From CAZDBA01 sp964503615 (GTDB lineage Bacteria; Planctomycetota; Planctomycetia; Pirellulales; Pirellulaceae): a stretch of DNA of 21,317 nt. How positions within the stretch are numbered: the stretch's first letter is position 1; each line of letters opens with the position of its first letter. The notes under the pieces are model-generated. The model saw only the letters and a program-made list of their open reading frames with translations. It was not told the DNA's origin and did no database searches. The stretch lies in assembly GCA_964503615.1 (NCBI GenBank), contig CAZDBA010000089.1, forward strand, positions 1 through 21,317, in the 5' to 3' direction. This document shows, piece by piece, positions 7,703 to 14,876 of this stretch. The translations under genes and the position numbers were made by a program.

Positions 7703-8524
7703 TCAGCCGACTTTGGAATTTCTGGCCGCGATGACCCAGCCTACGGCATTCAGTTGTTGGAAAAGCCCGATCTTATTCGCAGCTTTACCATCTTCGAGGA
7801 TAGCGTACGTCGACTGGATCGCAAATCCCGCTCGGGCAAGTTCCCGTCGCAATGCACGCAGAGAAAAATGGTGAAGCATCAACCCCTGCACAGCTCGATA
7901 GTCAGCGAAACGATCGCCGATCTCGCATCGACCGCACATCGCCGATATAAAATTGCGGACCAACCAACGCTTTCCGCCAGGTTGCCGCAGGCAATGCCAA
8001 TAGTTGTGACCGTGAATCATCAAAGTCGAACCGGAACGCAAAATACGAGCGGCATCGTTGAGAAACTGGTTGCGTTTCTCGGCCCCGTTGATCATCCCCA
8101 ACGTGCTGAACATGCACTGTCCAAAGTCGGCTGCATCTGTGGCAATCGAATTCAGTTCAGTCAGGTTGGCCTGAACCAGCATTGCGTGATCGTATCGAGC
8201 TGCAACAGTATCGTTATCGACGCCGGCCGAATTGACTTTGTCGCGAAACTGCCGCAACATGGGAAACGAGAGATCGATTCCGATCACCTTCCAGTCTCTC
8301 TCCAGCAAAGGAATCGCGTTGCGGCCGGTTCCACACCCAAAGTCGATCGCCACTCCGGGGTTGTCAGGCAAGTGGGACTCGATCAGTTGCTGATCCAAAG
8401 TCACCAACGGGCTATTGGTCAAAGAGGCGTCGTAGCCCGCCGCGATCGCATGGTTGTTGATGTACTGCCAGTTACCCGGCTGGATTCCATCGGGGCGCCG
8501 CCAATCAGATGTTTCTTGATTCAC
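7703..8524 (-). CDS. Class I SAM-dependent methyltransferase
   Basis: A 273-residue small-molecule-type methyltransferase. Motif I is VAIDFGCGTGRN (58-69), the acidic residue binding the SAM ribose is Asp84 in VIGIDLS, and a motif IV-like CMFSTLGMINGAEKR and a C-terminal LRRELARAGF complete the Methyltransf_11/25 pattern. The middle segment (HGHNYWHCLRQPGGKRWLVRN) is not diagnostic of a substrate. The only start is GTG 8524; there is no good SD, and the first internal ATG would remove motif I. It precedes the RlmM-like gene by 37 nt, suggesting a two-gene transcript, although the enzymes need not act together. The substrate is unknown. Confidence 0.82.
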   Translation of the reverse strand: MNQETSDWRRPDGIQPGNWQYINNHAIAAGYDASLTNSPLVTLDQQLIESHLPDNPGVAIDFGCGTGRNAIPLLERDWKVIGIDLSFPMLRQFRDKVNSAGVDNDTVAARYDHAMLVQANLTELNSIATDAADFGQCMFSTLGMINGAEKRNQFLNDAARILRSGSTLMIHGHNYWHCLRQPGGKRWLVRNFISAMCGRCEIGDRFADYRAVQGLMLHHFSLRALRRELARAGFAIQSTYAILEDGKAANKIGLFQQLNAVGWVIAARNSKVG

Positions 8525-8894
8525 GGCTCAACTGGGGTCGGATGGGAAATGTACAAGAGTTAGAGTTTGCGCGTCCAAACCTAACGCTTCAAACGAAAAA
8601 GCTCAAACACCACACCCTATGGTTGTCTATCTTCCCGTGCAGGATATTTGCGGACCAAACATTTACACTACCGAAATACTCAATTTCAACCTCTGATATC
8701 ATTTCAGACGCGCCCTTGGCAGCACAAAGGGATCTGTTATTTTCCACTTTCTCAAATCGTGCAAGTGAGCACGAAAGGACGTTCCCGGCCAACGGACATG
8801 GTCTGAATGGGAACCGCTTTTGGACAAACAGCCTGAGTCTTGGTGGTCTACGAGAAGAGAACTAGATTCGTAGGTCGACTCAATTAAACCCCTT
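8525..8894. other. Gene-free divergent region between methyltransferase and gapA
   Basis: This roughly 370-base region should contain promoters for both flanking genes, which are divergent. No confident -35/-10 pair was recognised. A 6-bp inverted repeat, GTTCCC (8781-8786) and GGGAAC (8809-8814), lies about 90 nt before the gapA start. Small open frames here show no recognisable protein. Confidence 0.4.
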
Positions 8895-8898
8895 GGAG
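8895..8898 (+). promoter_or_regulatory. Ribosome binding site GGAG for gapA
   Basis: GGAG is 6 nt upstream of GTG 8905 and fixes the start at that GTG. The TTG at 8893 overlaps this site and would add MEIP ahead of the normal GAPDH N-terminus. Confidence 0.8.
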
Positions 8899-8904
8899 AT
8901 ACCA

Positions 8905-9927
8905 GTGGCAATTCGTGTAGCAATCAATGGCTTTGGTCGTATTGGACGTTTGACTTTTCGAAACTTGATCGCACGATCGAGTGAGTTCGAAGTCGTTGCG
9001 GTCAACGATCTGACTGACAATAACACTTTGGCTATGCTGCTGAAGTACGATTCGGTTCACGGCCGTTTTGATGGTGAAGTCAGTTTTGATGATGAGAACT
9101 TGATCGTAAATGGTAAGAAGATTCGGGTTTACGCCGAGCGCAACCCAGGTGCACTGCCTTGGGCTGATCACAAAGTTGATGTCGTTGTCGAAAGTACAGG
9201 TGTATTCCGTGCGAAAGCGTCTGGCGACAAACCAGGTTACGATTCACACATCGCTGCCGGTGCCAAAAAAGTTGTCATTAGTGCTCCAGCCAAAGACGGT
9301 GCAGACCTGACTTGTGTTCTAGGTGTCAACGACGAACAAATCACCGCTGACAAGAACTGCGTCTCCAATGCGAGTTGCACAACTAACTGCCTGGCTCCCG
9401 TGGCCAAAGTGTTGAACGACAGTTTTGGAATCATAACCGGTTTGATGACAACGGTTCACGCATACACCAACGATCAGCGGATCTTGGACTTGCCACACAG
9501 CGACCTCTACCGAGCTCGTGCGGCGGCAGCCAACATCATTCCAACCTCTACTGGTGCTGCGGCAGCGGTTGGGTTGGTGATTCCTGAACTCAACGGCAAA
9601 CTGACAGGCATGGCGATGCGAGTTCCTGTTACCTCCGGGAGTGTTGTTGACTTGACCGTGAACGTTGAAAAAAGCACAACGGCCGAAGAAGTTAACGCCG
9701 CTATCAAAGCTGCTGCAGACGGACCGATGAAGGGTATCTTGTTCTATGCGACTGACCCTCTTGTTTCGTCTGACATTATTGACGATCCACACAGCTCGAT
9801 ATTTGCCTCTGATTTCACATCTGTCATCGGTGAGAAAATGGTGAAAGTCGTTAGTTGGTATGACAACGAGTGGGGCTACAGCTGCCGCACTGCAGATCTG
9901 ATCGCCAAACTAGGCGGCATGCTCTAA
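8905..9927 (+). CDS. gapA: Type I glyceraldehyde-3-phosphate dehydrogenase
   Basis: A 340-residue phosphorylating GAPDH that converts glyceraldehyde-3-phosphate to 1,3-bisphosphoglycerate in glycolysis and gluconeogenesis; cytoplasmic homotetramer. The N-terminus AIRVAINGFGRIGR is the Rossmann dinucleotide site. Asp35 (VAVNDLTD) and the LPH motif of LDLPHSDLYRARA favour NAD over NADP. The nucleophile is Cys158 in SNASCTTNCLAP and the general base is His185 in TTVHAYTNDQ. The C-terminus SWYDNEWGYSCR is canonical, and the length is normal. Start GTG 8905 is supported by GGAG at 8895-8898. The gene is monocistronic, flanked upstream by a 370-base non-coding region and downstream by a strong terminator. 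Confidence 0.98.
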   Translation: MAIRVAINGFGRIGRLTFRNLIARSSEFEVVAVNDLTDNNTLAMLLKYDSVHGRFDGEVSFDDENLIVNGKKIRVYAERNPGALPWADHKVDVVVESTGVFRAKASGDKPGYDSHIAAGAKKVVISAPAKDGADLTCVLGVNDEQITADKNCVSNASCTTNCLAPVAKVLNDSFGIITGLMTTVHAYTNDQRILDLPHSDLYRARAAAANIIPTSTGAAAAVGLVIPELNGKLTGMAMRVPVTSGSVVDLTVNVEKSTTAEEVNAAIKAAADGPMKGILFYATDPLVSSDIIDDPHSSIFASDFTSVIGEKMVKVVSWYDNEWGYSCRTADLIAKLGGML

Positions 9928-9987
9928 ACCATTTTGTAATATCACAATTGGAATGAGGGCGATTTTGCCCAATCTGAAATTCCACCC

Positions 9988-10019
9988 AAGGCCAAGTCGC
10001 TTGCGATTTGGCCTTTTTT
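9988..10019 (+). terminator. Rho-independent terminator after gapA
   Basis: AAGGCCAA (9988-9995) pairs with TTGGCCTT (10008-10015). The stem continues through a G-T pair and TCG/CGA, closing on a 4-nt loop, and a run of T extends to 10019. It is 60 nt after the gapA stop. Confidence 0.93.
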
Positions 10020-10135
10020 ATTGCGACTTTCCCTCCTGCATTTACGCTAGCGAAGAGCTTTGATGTTGTTTGGCAAATGGGATCTCTCTATTTTCATCCC
10101 GGATCAAGAAACCAGTAGAGATGAAGGGTCTTCTC

Positions 10136-11335
10136 ATGTCGGCAGCGCCAACACCTAAACCATCAACTTCCTCCGTTGCACAAGCTGTTGTGACTATTCC
10201 GCCAGAACAAAAAAATCCTGCTGGTACGCAGAGCCCTGTTGCTCCAACCACAGCCACTCCAAACTCGGAGGTCACTCCTGCGGTCACCCCAACGCCAATA
10301 ACCCCGACTACTCCAAAGTCAGAAGTCATACCGACGAAACCAACCAAACCGACCAAACCAACGAAACCGACTCTGCCAGCTGAACCTGTCAGAAGGCCCG
10401 GACCGCCGTCGATTCAGCAAGCTTTCAACCACCTCTTACATTCGCATCGCCCCATCTCTTGGGAAGATGATATTTCTCGAAACGCGTTGGACGAGGTTCC
10501 TTTCAAGAAATTGCCTCCCATCAGCACACGTGATGAGTCCGAGTTTGAGCGTGTTGATCACCATGTTGCTGAGCACTTGCTTGAGGGAAAGAAGATCACC
10601 GAATTTGCCGCCAAAGACAAATTTCCGATCCCAGTTCCCAAAGACCGCGAGGGGTACTCGCCAGGTTACGATGGCCACTATTGGATGAGTGGCTTGGCAG
10701 ACTTTCTCAAGATCCGGAAGATCTCTCGCAAGTACAAACTGGACATCAAACGTTTTTTCGACTTTGGCTGTGCAACGGGTCGAGTTCTACGACACTTTGC
10801 GGCTCAGTCTGACGTCCCGGAGATTTGGGGAAGCGACATCAACGGTCGCCACATCCGCTGGATCACCGAGAACCTGCCAAATCGTGTAAAGCCGGTCTTT
10901 AACAACTGCATGCCTTCGCTACCGATGGAAGACAACTACTTTGATGTTGTCAGTGCTTTTAGTGTCTTTACACACATCGACACGTTCGAGACCGCTTGGA
11001 TTGCTGAGCTCCGCCGGATTTTAAAGCCGGGTGGGATTGCCTACCTGACAGTCCACAACGAAGACACATGGAAAATCCTACGTAACGACATGGACAATCC
11101 GAAAAATCGACTGATCCAGTCGGTGTTAAAAGTCGATCCTGAGTTCGCTGAGAAAATCCATCAACCCATGCCGGATAAACGAACGGTCTATCGTTTCCAG
11201 CAAAACGGACCTTACCGAGCCCAGGTGTTCCATAGCGACAACTATCTACGACGAACCTGGGGTAGATTCATGGACATCAAAGAGATTCTGCCGCATCGAC
11301 ACATTCGGCAAACGGTTGTAATTTTGCAAAAATGA
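10136..11335 (+). CDS. SAM-dependent methyltransferase with Pro/Thr-rich N-terminal region
   Basis: A 399-residue protein in two parts. Residues 1-90 are low-complexity and Pro/Thr/Ala-rich, with four exact TKP tripeptides at 67-78 encoded by four 9-nt repeats (10334-10369). Residues 95-399 hold a class I methyltransferase: motif I FFDFGCATGR (207-216), acidic IWGSDINGRH, motif post-I PSLPMEDNYFDVVSAFSVFTH, and LRRILKPGGIAYLTVHNED, the Methyltransf_11 pattern. No signal peptide is seen. ATG 10136 is chosen because AAGGG (10124-10128) lies 7 nt before it; ATG 10121 and TTG 10070 are in frame upstream. Substrate unknown. The disordered arm is unusual for this fold. It lies between two terminators, so it is monocistronic. 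Confidence 0.82.
   Translation: MSAAPTPKPSTSSVAQAVVTIPPEQKNPAGTQSPVAPTTATPNSEVTPAVTPTPITPTTPKSEVIPTKPTKPTKPTKPTLPAEPVRRPGPPSIQQAFNHLLHSHRPISWEDDISRNALDEVPFKKLPPISTRDESEFERVDHHVAEHLLEGKKITEFAAKDKFPIPVPKDREGYSPGYDGHYWMSGLADFLKIRKISRKYKLDIKRFFDFGCATGRVLRHFAAQSDVPEIWGSDINGRHIRWITENLPNRVKPVFNNCMPSLPMEDNYFDVVSAFSVFTHIDTFETAWIAELRRILKPGGIAYLTVHNEDTWKILRNDMDNPKNRLIQSVLKVDPEFAEKIHQPMPDKRTVYRFQQNGPYRAQVFHSDNYLRRTWGRFMDIKEILPHRHIRQTVVILQK
10334..10369 (+). repeat. Four 9-nt tandem repeats coding Thr-Lys-Pro
   Basis: Four consecutive units of the form AC(G/C)AAACC(A/G) encode TKP-TKP-TKP-TKP in the linker of the methyltransferase. Third-position variation between units indicates that the peptide repeat, not only the DNA, is kept. 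Confidence 0.85.
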
Positions 11336-11401
11336 TCAACTTTGTTTTCCCTGCCTTTTATGAAAACGGTGTGGATCACATGGGGTTGAAAAAATACAAT
11401 T

Positions 11402-11428
11402 GGGCAGCGGTTTTCCGCTGCCCTTTTT
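11402..11428 (+). terminator. Strong intrinsic terminator just upstream of the thioesterase start
   Basis: A perfect 9-bp stem, GGGCAGCGG (11402-11410) and CCGCTGCCC (11415-11423), with a TTTT loop is followed by five T. It is 66 nt after the methyltransferase stop and ends 16 nt before GTG 11445, so it terminates the first gene and may also act as an attenuator of the second. Confidence 0.9.
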
Positions 11429-11444
11429 CATTGGATGCTTACAC

Positions 11445-11912
11445 GTGAATAAACTCAAATCACTTCAAGAAACTCTTGCGCCAAACAACAAGTGTTTTGG
11501 TTGCGGCTGGGCAAACCAACAAGGGCTGGGTCTACAGAGCTTTGTGAAGGACGATCTACTGATCGCCGAATATACTCCACAAGCTCACCACGAAGCTTTT
11601 ACCGGTATCCTGAACGGCGGTATTATCGGAACGCTACTGGACTGCCACTGCAATTGGGCCGCCGCCTATCACTTAATGAATCAAGCGAATCGATCCGAGT
11701 TGCCTTGTACGGTGACGGCGGAATACACGATCACGATGAAGCAGCCCACTCCGACCGATCAAACGATTCACCTTACTGCCAAGGTGATTGAGGCCAGTGA
11801 GCGAAAAGCGGTCGTAGAAGGAACGCTCGGCACTGTTAATCAGGTTACCGCTTTGTGCCGAGGCGTGTTTGTTGCTGTCAAACCAGGCCACCCAGCGTAC
11901 AACCGTTGGTAA
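11445..11912 (+). CDS. PaaI-type hotdog-fold thioesterase
   Basis: A 155-residue single hotdog domain of the acyl-CoA thioesterase (4HBT/PaaI) superfamily. The N-terminal NNKCFGCGWANQQGLGL is the CFGCG opening common in this subgroup. The core helix GILNGGIIGTLLDCHCNWAA corresponds to the HGG-x-x-x-x-L-x-D motif, with Asn replacing the usual His. The remaining beta-sheet TAEYTITMKQPTP and AVVEGTLG fits the family. It would hydrolyse acyl-CoA or a related thioester; the substrate is not deducible. Start GTG 11445 has GGATG (11433-11437) at 7 nt. The open frame extends upstream to TTG 11400, but that extension is the terminator hairpin itself. Confidence 0.82.
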   Translation: MNKLKSLQETLAPNNKCFGCGWANQQGLGLQSFVKDDLLIAEYTPQAHHEAFTGILNGGIIGTLLDCHCNWAAAYHLMNQANRSELPCTVTAEYTITMKQPTPTDQTIHLTAKVIEASERKAVVEGTLGTVNQVTALCRGVFVAVKPGHPAYNRW

Positions 11913-12256
11913 ACAACAGGCTTTCCTTGTACCGGTAATCGTTGTCGCCGGAAAACTCTAACAAAGGTACCTTTTCCAGTGGTTTTCGATCGTTCGCTGA
12001 ACAGTTTCCTCAGGACCTTTGGCATTCAAAAACGAACACTTAACCTGCTGTCCGAGTTGTCGTAACAGTTATGCCGCTCGATTGGGTTGAAGCTGTTTTC
12101 TCGGAATTTAAAAGTTGGAACGTTGATGTCAGTTTCTTTATCTGACCGACGTGAATCGGTCGAAAGGCTATTTAACGCATTCGTATCGCGGTTTGGGCCT
12201 TTTGGAGTCTGCCCAACGTGAGAAATGCAGACAATTGGTTTTTTCAGGACCTCGAC
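11913..12256. other. Gene-free region upstream of the secreted PDZ gene
   Basis: No supportable gene is present. There is a 6-bp hairpin GACCGA (12144-12149)/TCGGTC (12156-12161) about 100 nt before the next start. No terminator with a T tract was found for the thioesterase, and no clear promoter was recognised. Confidence 0.4.
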
Positions 12257-13255
12257 ATGCACCGTATTGTTACCTTTTTGATTGCCGCATTAGCCGTTGG
12301 CTTTATTGCTGATTCCGCATCAGCCCAAATCGGACGTGGAAGGCTTTTAAAGAAACTACGAGACGATTTGTTCGGTTCTCCCATTGACCAAGCCCAACAA
12401 CAGCAAGCTGCCATTGCCGCTCAACAAAAGCTGGAAGCAGAGCGTAAGGCTCAACTGGAGCAGCAGAAACGTGCGGCGGCTGCCCGCCAACCGACTCCTA
12501 TTGGAACGGGTAGGAAACCAACTGCGACGCCAACACCAACTCGACAACAGCAGGTTCAGCGTAATCCACAAACACAGCAGCGACCTACTCAACAGCAGCG
12601 ACCTACTCAACAACGGCGACCTACACCCCCCAAGCAAGTCGCCAAGACTAATCAAAAACCGAAACAGGGTTTTGGCTTTCAATTGGTTGAAAAGGATGAA
12701 AAACTGATCGTCGCCAACGTTGCCCCAACTGGAAATGCGGCGAGTAAAGGGATTCGCCGTGGCGATGTGATCGTGGGCATCGGAGGTGTTGAGGTTGATA
12801 ACACAGATGCTTTTGACGAGATTGCTGACATTCTTAGTAATGGTGACAGTATTGAAATTGTGTACGTCCGCGGCGGAAAGTCAGAAGAGATTCAAGTTTC
12901 ATTCGGCGAAGAGCCGAATCCACCAGAGGACGTGGCCAGTGATATCCAAGGCAGCCTGAAACCAGTGGTTACAAACCGACCAGCACACCGTCCAAACCAT
13001 GGTTCAGCACAACAAAATTTTAGTAACCAAAGCAGCAGTCGGAATCGGCAGGTCAGTTCAAACGGATTTGCACCAAGCCGACCGCATAACGAAACGGAAC
13101 GGCTGAATTCTGTTGTTCGTCAACAATCACAACAGATCCAAGCTTTACAAAACGAACTGAGGGCCATTCGCCAACAAACCAACCCTGCTAACTCGGGGCC
13201 AACTCGAGGCCCAGCTATACCAGGTAGAAGCGTCCTTGACCCTGGATTCAACTAA
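12257..13255 (+). CDS. Secreted PDZ-domain protein with Gln/Pro-rich linker
   Basis: A 332-residue exported protein. The signal peptide covers 1-23 with cleavage at DSASA|QIG. A Gln/Ala/Lys/Arg-rich helical stretch (about 40-75) leads to a Gln/Pro/Thr-rich linker (about 80-135) with QQRPTQ repeats. A single PDZ domain (about 137-215) has the carboxylate-binding loop GFGFQLV and the PDZ core AASKGIRRGDVIVGIGG. The tail is Asn/Ser/Arg-rich with a short coiled coil (VVRQQSQQIQALQNEL). There is no protease domain, so it may be an adaptor or scaffold at the cell surface. Start ATG 12257 is supported by AGGA at 12246-12249 and by the signal peptide beginning there. It is monocistronic with a very strong terminator. 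Function unknown. Confidence 0.82.
   Translation: MHRIVTFLIAALAVGFIADSASAQIGRGRLLKKLRDDLFGSPIDQAQQQQAAIAAQQKLEAERKAQLEQQKRAAAARQPTPIGTGRKPTATPTPTRQQQVQRNPQTQQRPTQQQRPTQQRRPTPPKQVAKTNQKPKQGFGFQLVEKDEKLIVANVAPTGNAASKGIRRGDVIVGIGGVEVDNTDAFDEIADILSNGDSIEIVYVRGGKSEEIQVSFGEEPNPPEDVASDIQGSLKPVVTNRPAHRPNHGSAQQNFSNQSSSRNRQVSSNGFAPSRPHNETERLNSVVRQQSQQIQALQNELRAIRQQTNPANSGPTRGPAIPGRSVLDPGFN
12575..12625 (+). repeat. 18-nt tandem repeat in the Gln/Pro linker
   Basis: Two exact 18-nt copies (12575-12592 and 12593-12610) begin CAGCAGCGACC and are followed by a degenerate third copy. They encode QQRPTQ units and are a likely site of length variation by slippage. Confidence 0.8.
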
Positions 13256-13274
13256 ACACCACCAATATACTTTC

Positions 13275-13303
13275 GTGCCAGGAGTTTCGACTCCAGTGGG
13301 CAC
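13275..13303 (+). other. TTCG-loop hairpin in the 3' UTR of the PDZ gene
   Basis: GGAGT (13281-13285), a TTCG loop and ACTCC (13290-13294) form an inner stem, with GTGCC (13275-13279) and GGCAC (13299-13303) as an outer stem around a bulge. It precedes the terminator by 5 nt and may protect the mRNA 3' end. Confidence 0.5.
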
Positions 13304-13307
13304 TGAT

Positions 13308-13339
13308 AAACACGGCCGATGCATCGGCCGTGTTTTTTT
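13308..13339 (+). terminator. Rho-independent terminator after the secreted PDZ gene
   Basis: A perfect 28-bp palindrome (13308-13335; arms AAACACGGCCGAT and its complement) is followed by further T to 13339. It lies between convergent genes and ends 28 nt before the stop of the NYN gene on the other strand. Confidence 0.93.
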
Positions 13340-13366
13340 ATGCGCGATGAAATCTAGCGAATTCAC

Positions 13367-13870
13367 TTACCGGTCAACAGAATTTCCGTGATTGTTAACC
13401 AGCAACAGGTTTGATTCGATCGGAACGTATCGCGACGCGGATTGAATCAGCGACCCCGCTGTCAGAGAGCGGACTCCGTAGACTTCAGTTTCAACACCAT
13501 ACCGAGAGTGAGCCCGCAGCATCGCCAAATCAAAATCGCCATCCCCCGAGGCAAGCACAATCGTGTCGACTTGCTCTGCAAAATCCATGACGTCCAAGGC
13601 GATTCCGACATCCCAATCTCCTTTTGCAGTACCGTCTCGTCTTTGTATGAACGGTTTAAGTTTCACCTCGAATCCGATATCACGCAGGATCTGCTGAAAC
13701 GATTTTTGTTTGGCGTTTTCTCGATCAATAGCATAAGCAAATGCGGCAACCACCTTACGATCCTCCGTAACTTCCGCCCAAAACTGTCGGTAGTCGAATT
13801 GCTGTCCGAACGCCTGACGTGTTGTGTAGTAGATATTTTGCACATCTACAAAAATCGCAACACGATCCAT
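13367..13870 (-). CDS. NYN domain protein (LabA/DUF88 family, PIN-like nuclease fold)
   Basis: A 167-residue protein made of a single NYN domain. The first strand RVAIFVDVQNIYY contains Asp9, followed by Asp85 and Asp87 in KGDWDVGIALD and Asp110 and Asp112 in LASGDGDFD. Together these form the acidic cluster that binds metal in PIN-like RNases of the LabA/DUF88 type. The C-terminal GVRSLTAGSLIQSASRYVPI is also typical of LabA-like proteins. No signal peptide is present, so it should be cytoplasmic and probably acts on RNA; this is a family inference. ATG 13870 has an excellent GGAGG (13876-13880) 5 nt upstream. It sits 86 nt beyond the terminator of the paralogue block, so it is probably transcribed separately. 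Confidence 0.88.
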   Translation of the reverse strand: MDRVAIFVDVQNIYYTTRQAFGQQFDYRQFWAEVTEDRKVVAAFAYAIDRENAKQKSFQQILRDIGFEVKLKPFIQRRDGTAKGDWDVGIALDVMDFAEQVDTIVLASGDGDFDLAMLRAHSRYGVETEVYGVRSLTAGSLIQSASRYVPIESNLLLVNNHGNSVDR

Positions 13871-13875
13871 GACGG

Positions 13876-13880
13876 CCTCC
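13876..13880 (-). promoter_or_regulatory. Strong ribosome binding site GGAGG for the NYN gene
   Basis: GGAGG lies on the minus strand with a 5-nt spacer to ATG 13870 and confirms that start. Confidence 0.8.
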
Positions 13881-13955
13881 GGGTTAGTGTGGTTAGCGTT
13901 TTCCCGTTTGATTTGAGGGAAATGATTGATTTTATCTCAAACGTCTTGGCAAAAC

Positions 13956-13981
13956 AAAAAGCCGACTGGGAACCAGTCGGC
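13956..13981 (-). terminator. Rho-independent terminator of the three-gene secreted paralogue block
   Basis: Read on the minus strand, GCCGACTGG pairs with CCAGTCGGC around a 3-nt loop (plus coordinates 13961-13981), followed by five T (13956-13960). It lies 51 nt after the stop of the 14033-14845 gene. Confidence 0.92.
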
Positions 13982-14032
13982 TTACTCATTATCTATTCAA
14001 AGCTCCGTATAGGCATTCAAGCCTCTACAAAC

Positions 14033-14845
14033 TTAATTTCCTGGCCCAGGAGCCAAAGCTCGGCCCGTCTTCAACTGCCATCGAACACCAAAATCAGTAT
14101 TCTCCCGAACGTATTTGGCACTCGGGGAAGCTGACATGCTGCGAACGTTAGTAGCGTTGACTTCTGCCAAGCCCCAGAACGTTTGAACGTTAACCACACC
14201 GAGTGTCGGCGTGCCTGTGACCGCATCGCCATTATTCAGGAAAACGACTGCAGAATCTTCACCATCAGATTTGAATCGAACACCAGCGATTTGGTCCAAA
14301 GTCAATTGAACTTCGCCAAAGTTGGTCATTAGCGTGATTTCAGTCATATCGACTACGCTTCCGGCGATCGAGCTATCGTCCGTAATTTCCAGAACGAATC
14401 GGTTTGGCCCGTCTCCGAGCACGATTCCGCCGTCTTCGTCGCCACCACCGCTCCGGTCACCACCGGCTTGATAACGCAAAAAAATCGTACTGAACGAATT
14501 GCCTTGTAAAGGGATACGGATCGGTTGACGCCTAAGCGTATCCAACATTGCATCGGTTACGAAAACCTGAGCGCTGTCACCTTTGACTTCGACATTCAAA
14601 GTCATCTCGACAGGTTCCTGTCCTTCGGTCCCGTCAAATCGCAATTCAACGGTGTCGATTCGGCCCTGAGCTTGTGCGGGCAGTTGGGATCGCAAGCTGC
14701 CGAAATCCTTAAAGCTCTTCACCAAATTCTCATTTAGCTTCAAAACAAAACTTGGGGAATCGTTCTGAGCAAAGGCTGCTGTTGAAAAAAACAGACCAAC
14801 CAAGATGGCTGCTATTGTACTGTGAGGTTGAAACGCATTCCGCAT
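14033..14845 (-). CDS. Secreted protein of paralogous family, member 3 of 3
   Basis: A 270-residue exported protein of unknown function. The signal peptide ends TAAFA|QND (about residue 27). Its N-terminal domain (about 32-130) resembles that of the next gene upstream: both have a spaced GxL...P...Q.R(I/V)....LR(F/Y), then D..LL/MLD..R.QP(I/V) and a final F(S/T).(I/V)...Y. After a Gly/Asp-rich linker (GGDRSGGGDEDGG) comes the shared C-terminal module: ITLMTNFGEVQL, then VVFLNNGDAVTGTPTL, then VNVQTFWGLAEV. It ends with a further SMSASPSAKYVREN segment. Start ATG 14845 has GGAG (14854-14857) at 8 nt, better than TTG 14869. It follows the 14877-15611 gene by 31 nt, so the two are surely co-transcribed, and it is last before the terminator. 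Confidence 0.78.
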   Translation of the reverse strand: MRNAFQPHSTIAAILVGLFFSTAAFAQNDSPSFVLKLNENLVKSFKDFGSLRSQLPAQAQGRIDTVELRFDGTEGQEPVEMTLNVEVKGDSAQVFVTDAMLDTLRRQPIRIPLQGNSFSTIFLRYQAGGDRSGGGDEDGGIVLGDGPNRFVLEITDDSSIAGSVVDMTEITLMTNFGEVQLTLDQIAGVRFKSDGEDSAVVFLNNGDAVTGTPTLGVVNVQTFWGLAEVNATNVRSMSASPSAKYVRENTDFGVRWQLKTGRALAPGPGN

Positions 14846-14876
14846 TCTTGAGACTCCGGTATCTTCCAAAATTTAT

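Noticed and set aside
7754..8563. 269-codon open frame on the plus strand
   Set aside because: It lies antisense to the class I methyltransferase, which has intact SAM motifs; the plus-strand translation shows no domain.
8716..8742. Possible promoter TTGGCA ... TTATTT before gapA
   Set aside because: Spacing is only about 15 nt and the match is poor; planctomycete promoters are not well defined by these boxes.
8509..8865. 118-codon open frame on the plus strand upstream of gapA
   Set aside because: It starts inside the divergent methyltransferase gene, has no SD, no recognisable domain and irregular composition; treated as non-coding.
10042..10356. 104-codon Gly/Val-rich frame on the minus strand
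   Set aside because: It mirrors the Pro/Thr-rich coding of the methyltransferase arm on the opposite strand; low-complexity shadow.
11400..11444. Upstream extension of the thioesterase from TTG 11400
   Set aside because: The extension is the terminator stem and T tract, so its residues (GSGFPLPFF) reflect the hairpin.
13442..14134. 230-codon open frame on the plus strand
   Set aside because: It crosses the antisense of the NYN gene, the minus-strand terminator and the end of a paralogue gene; an overlap shadow.
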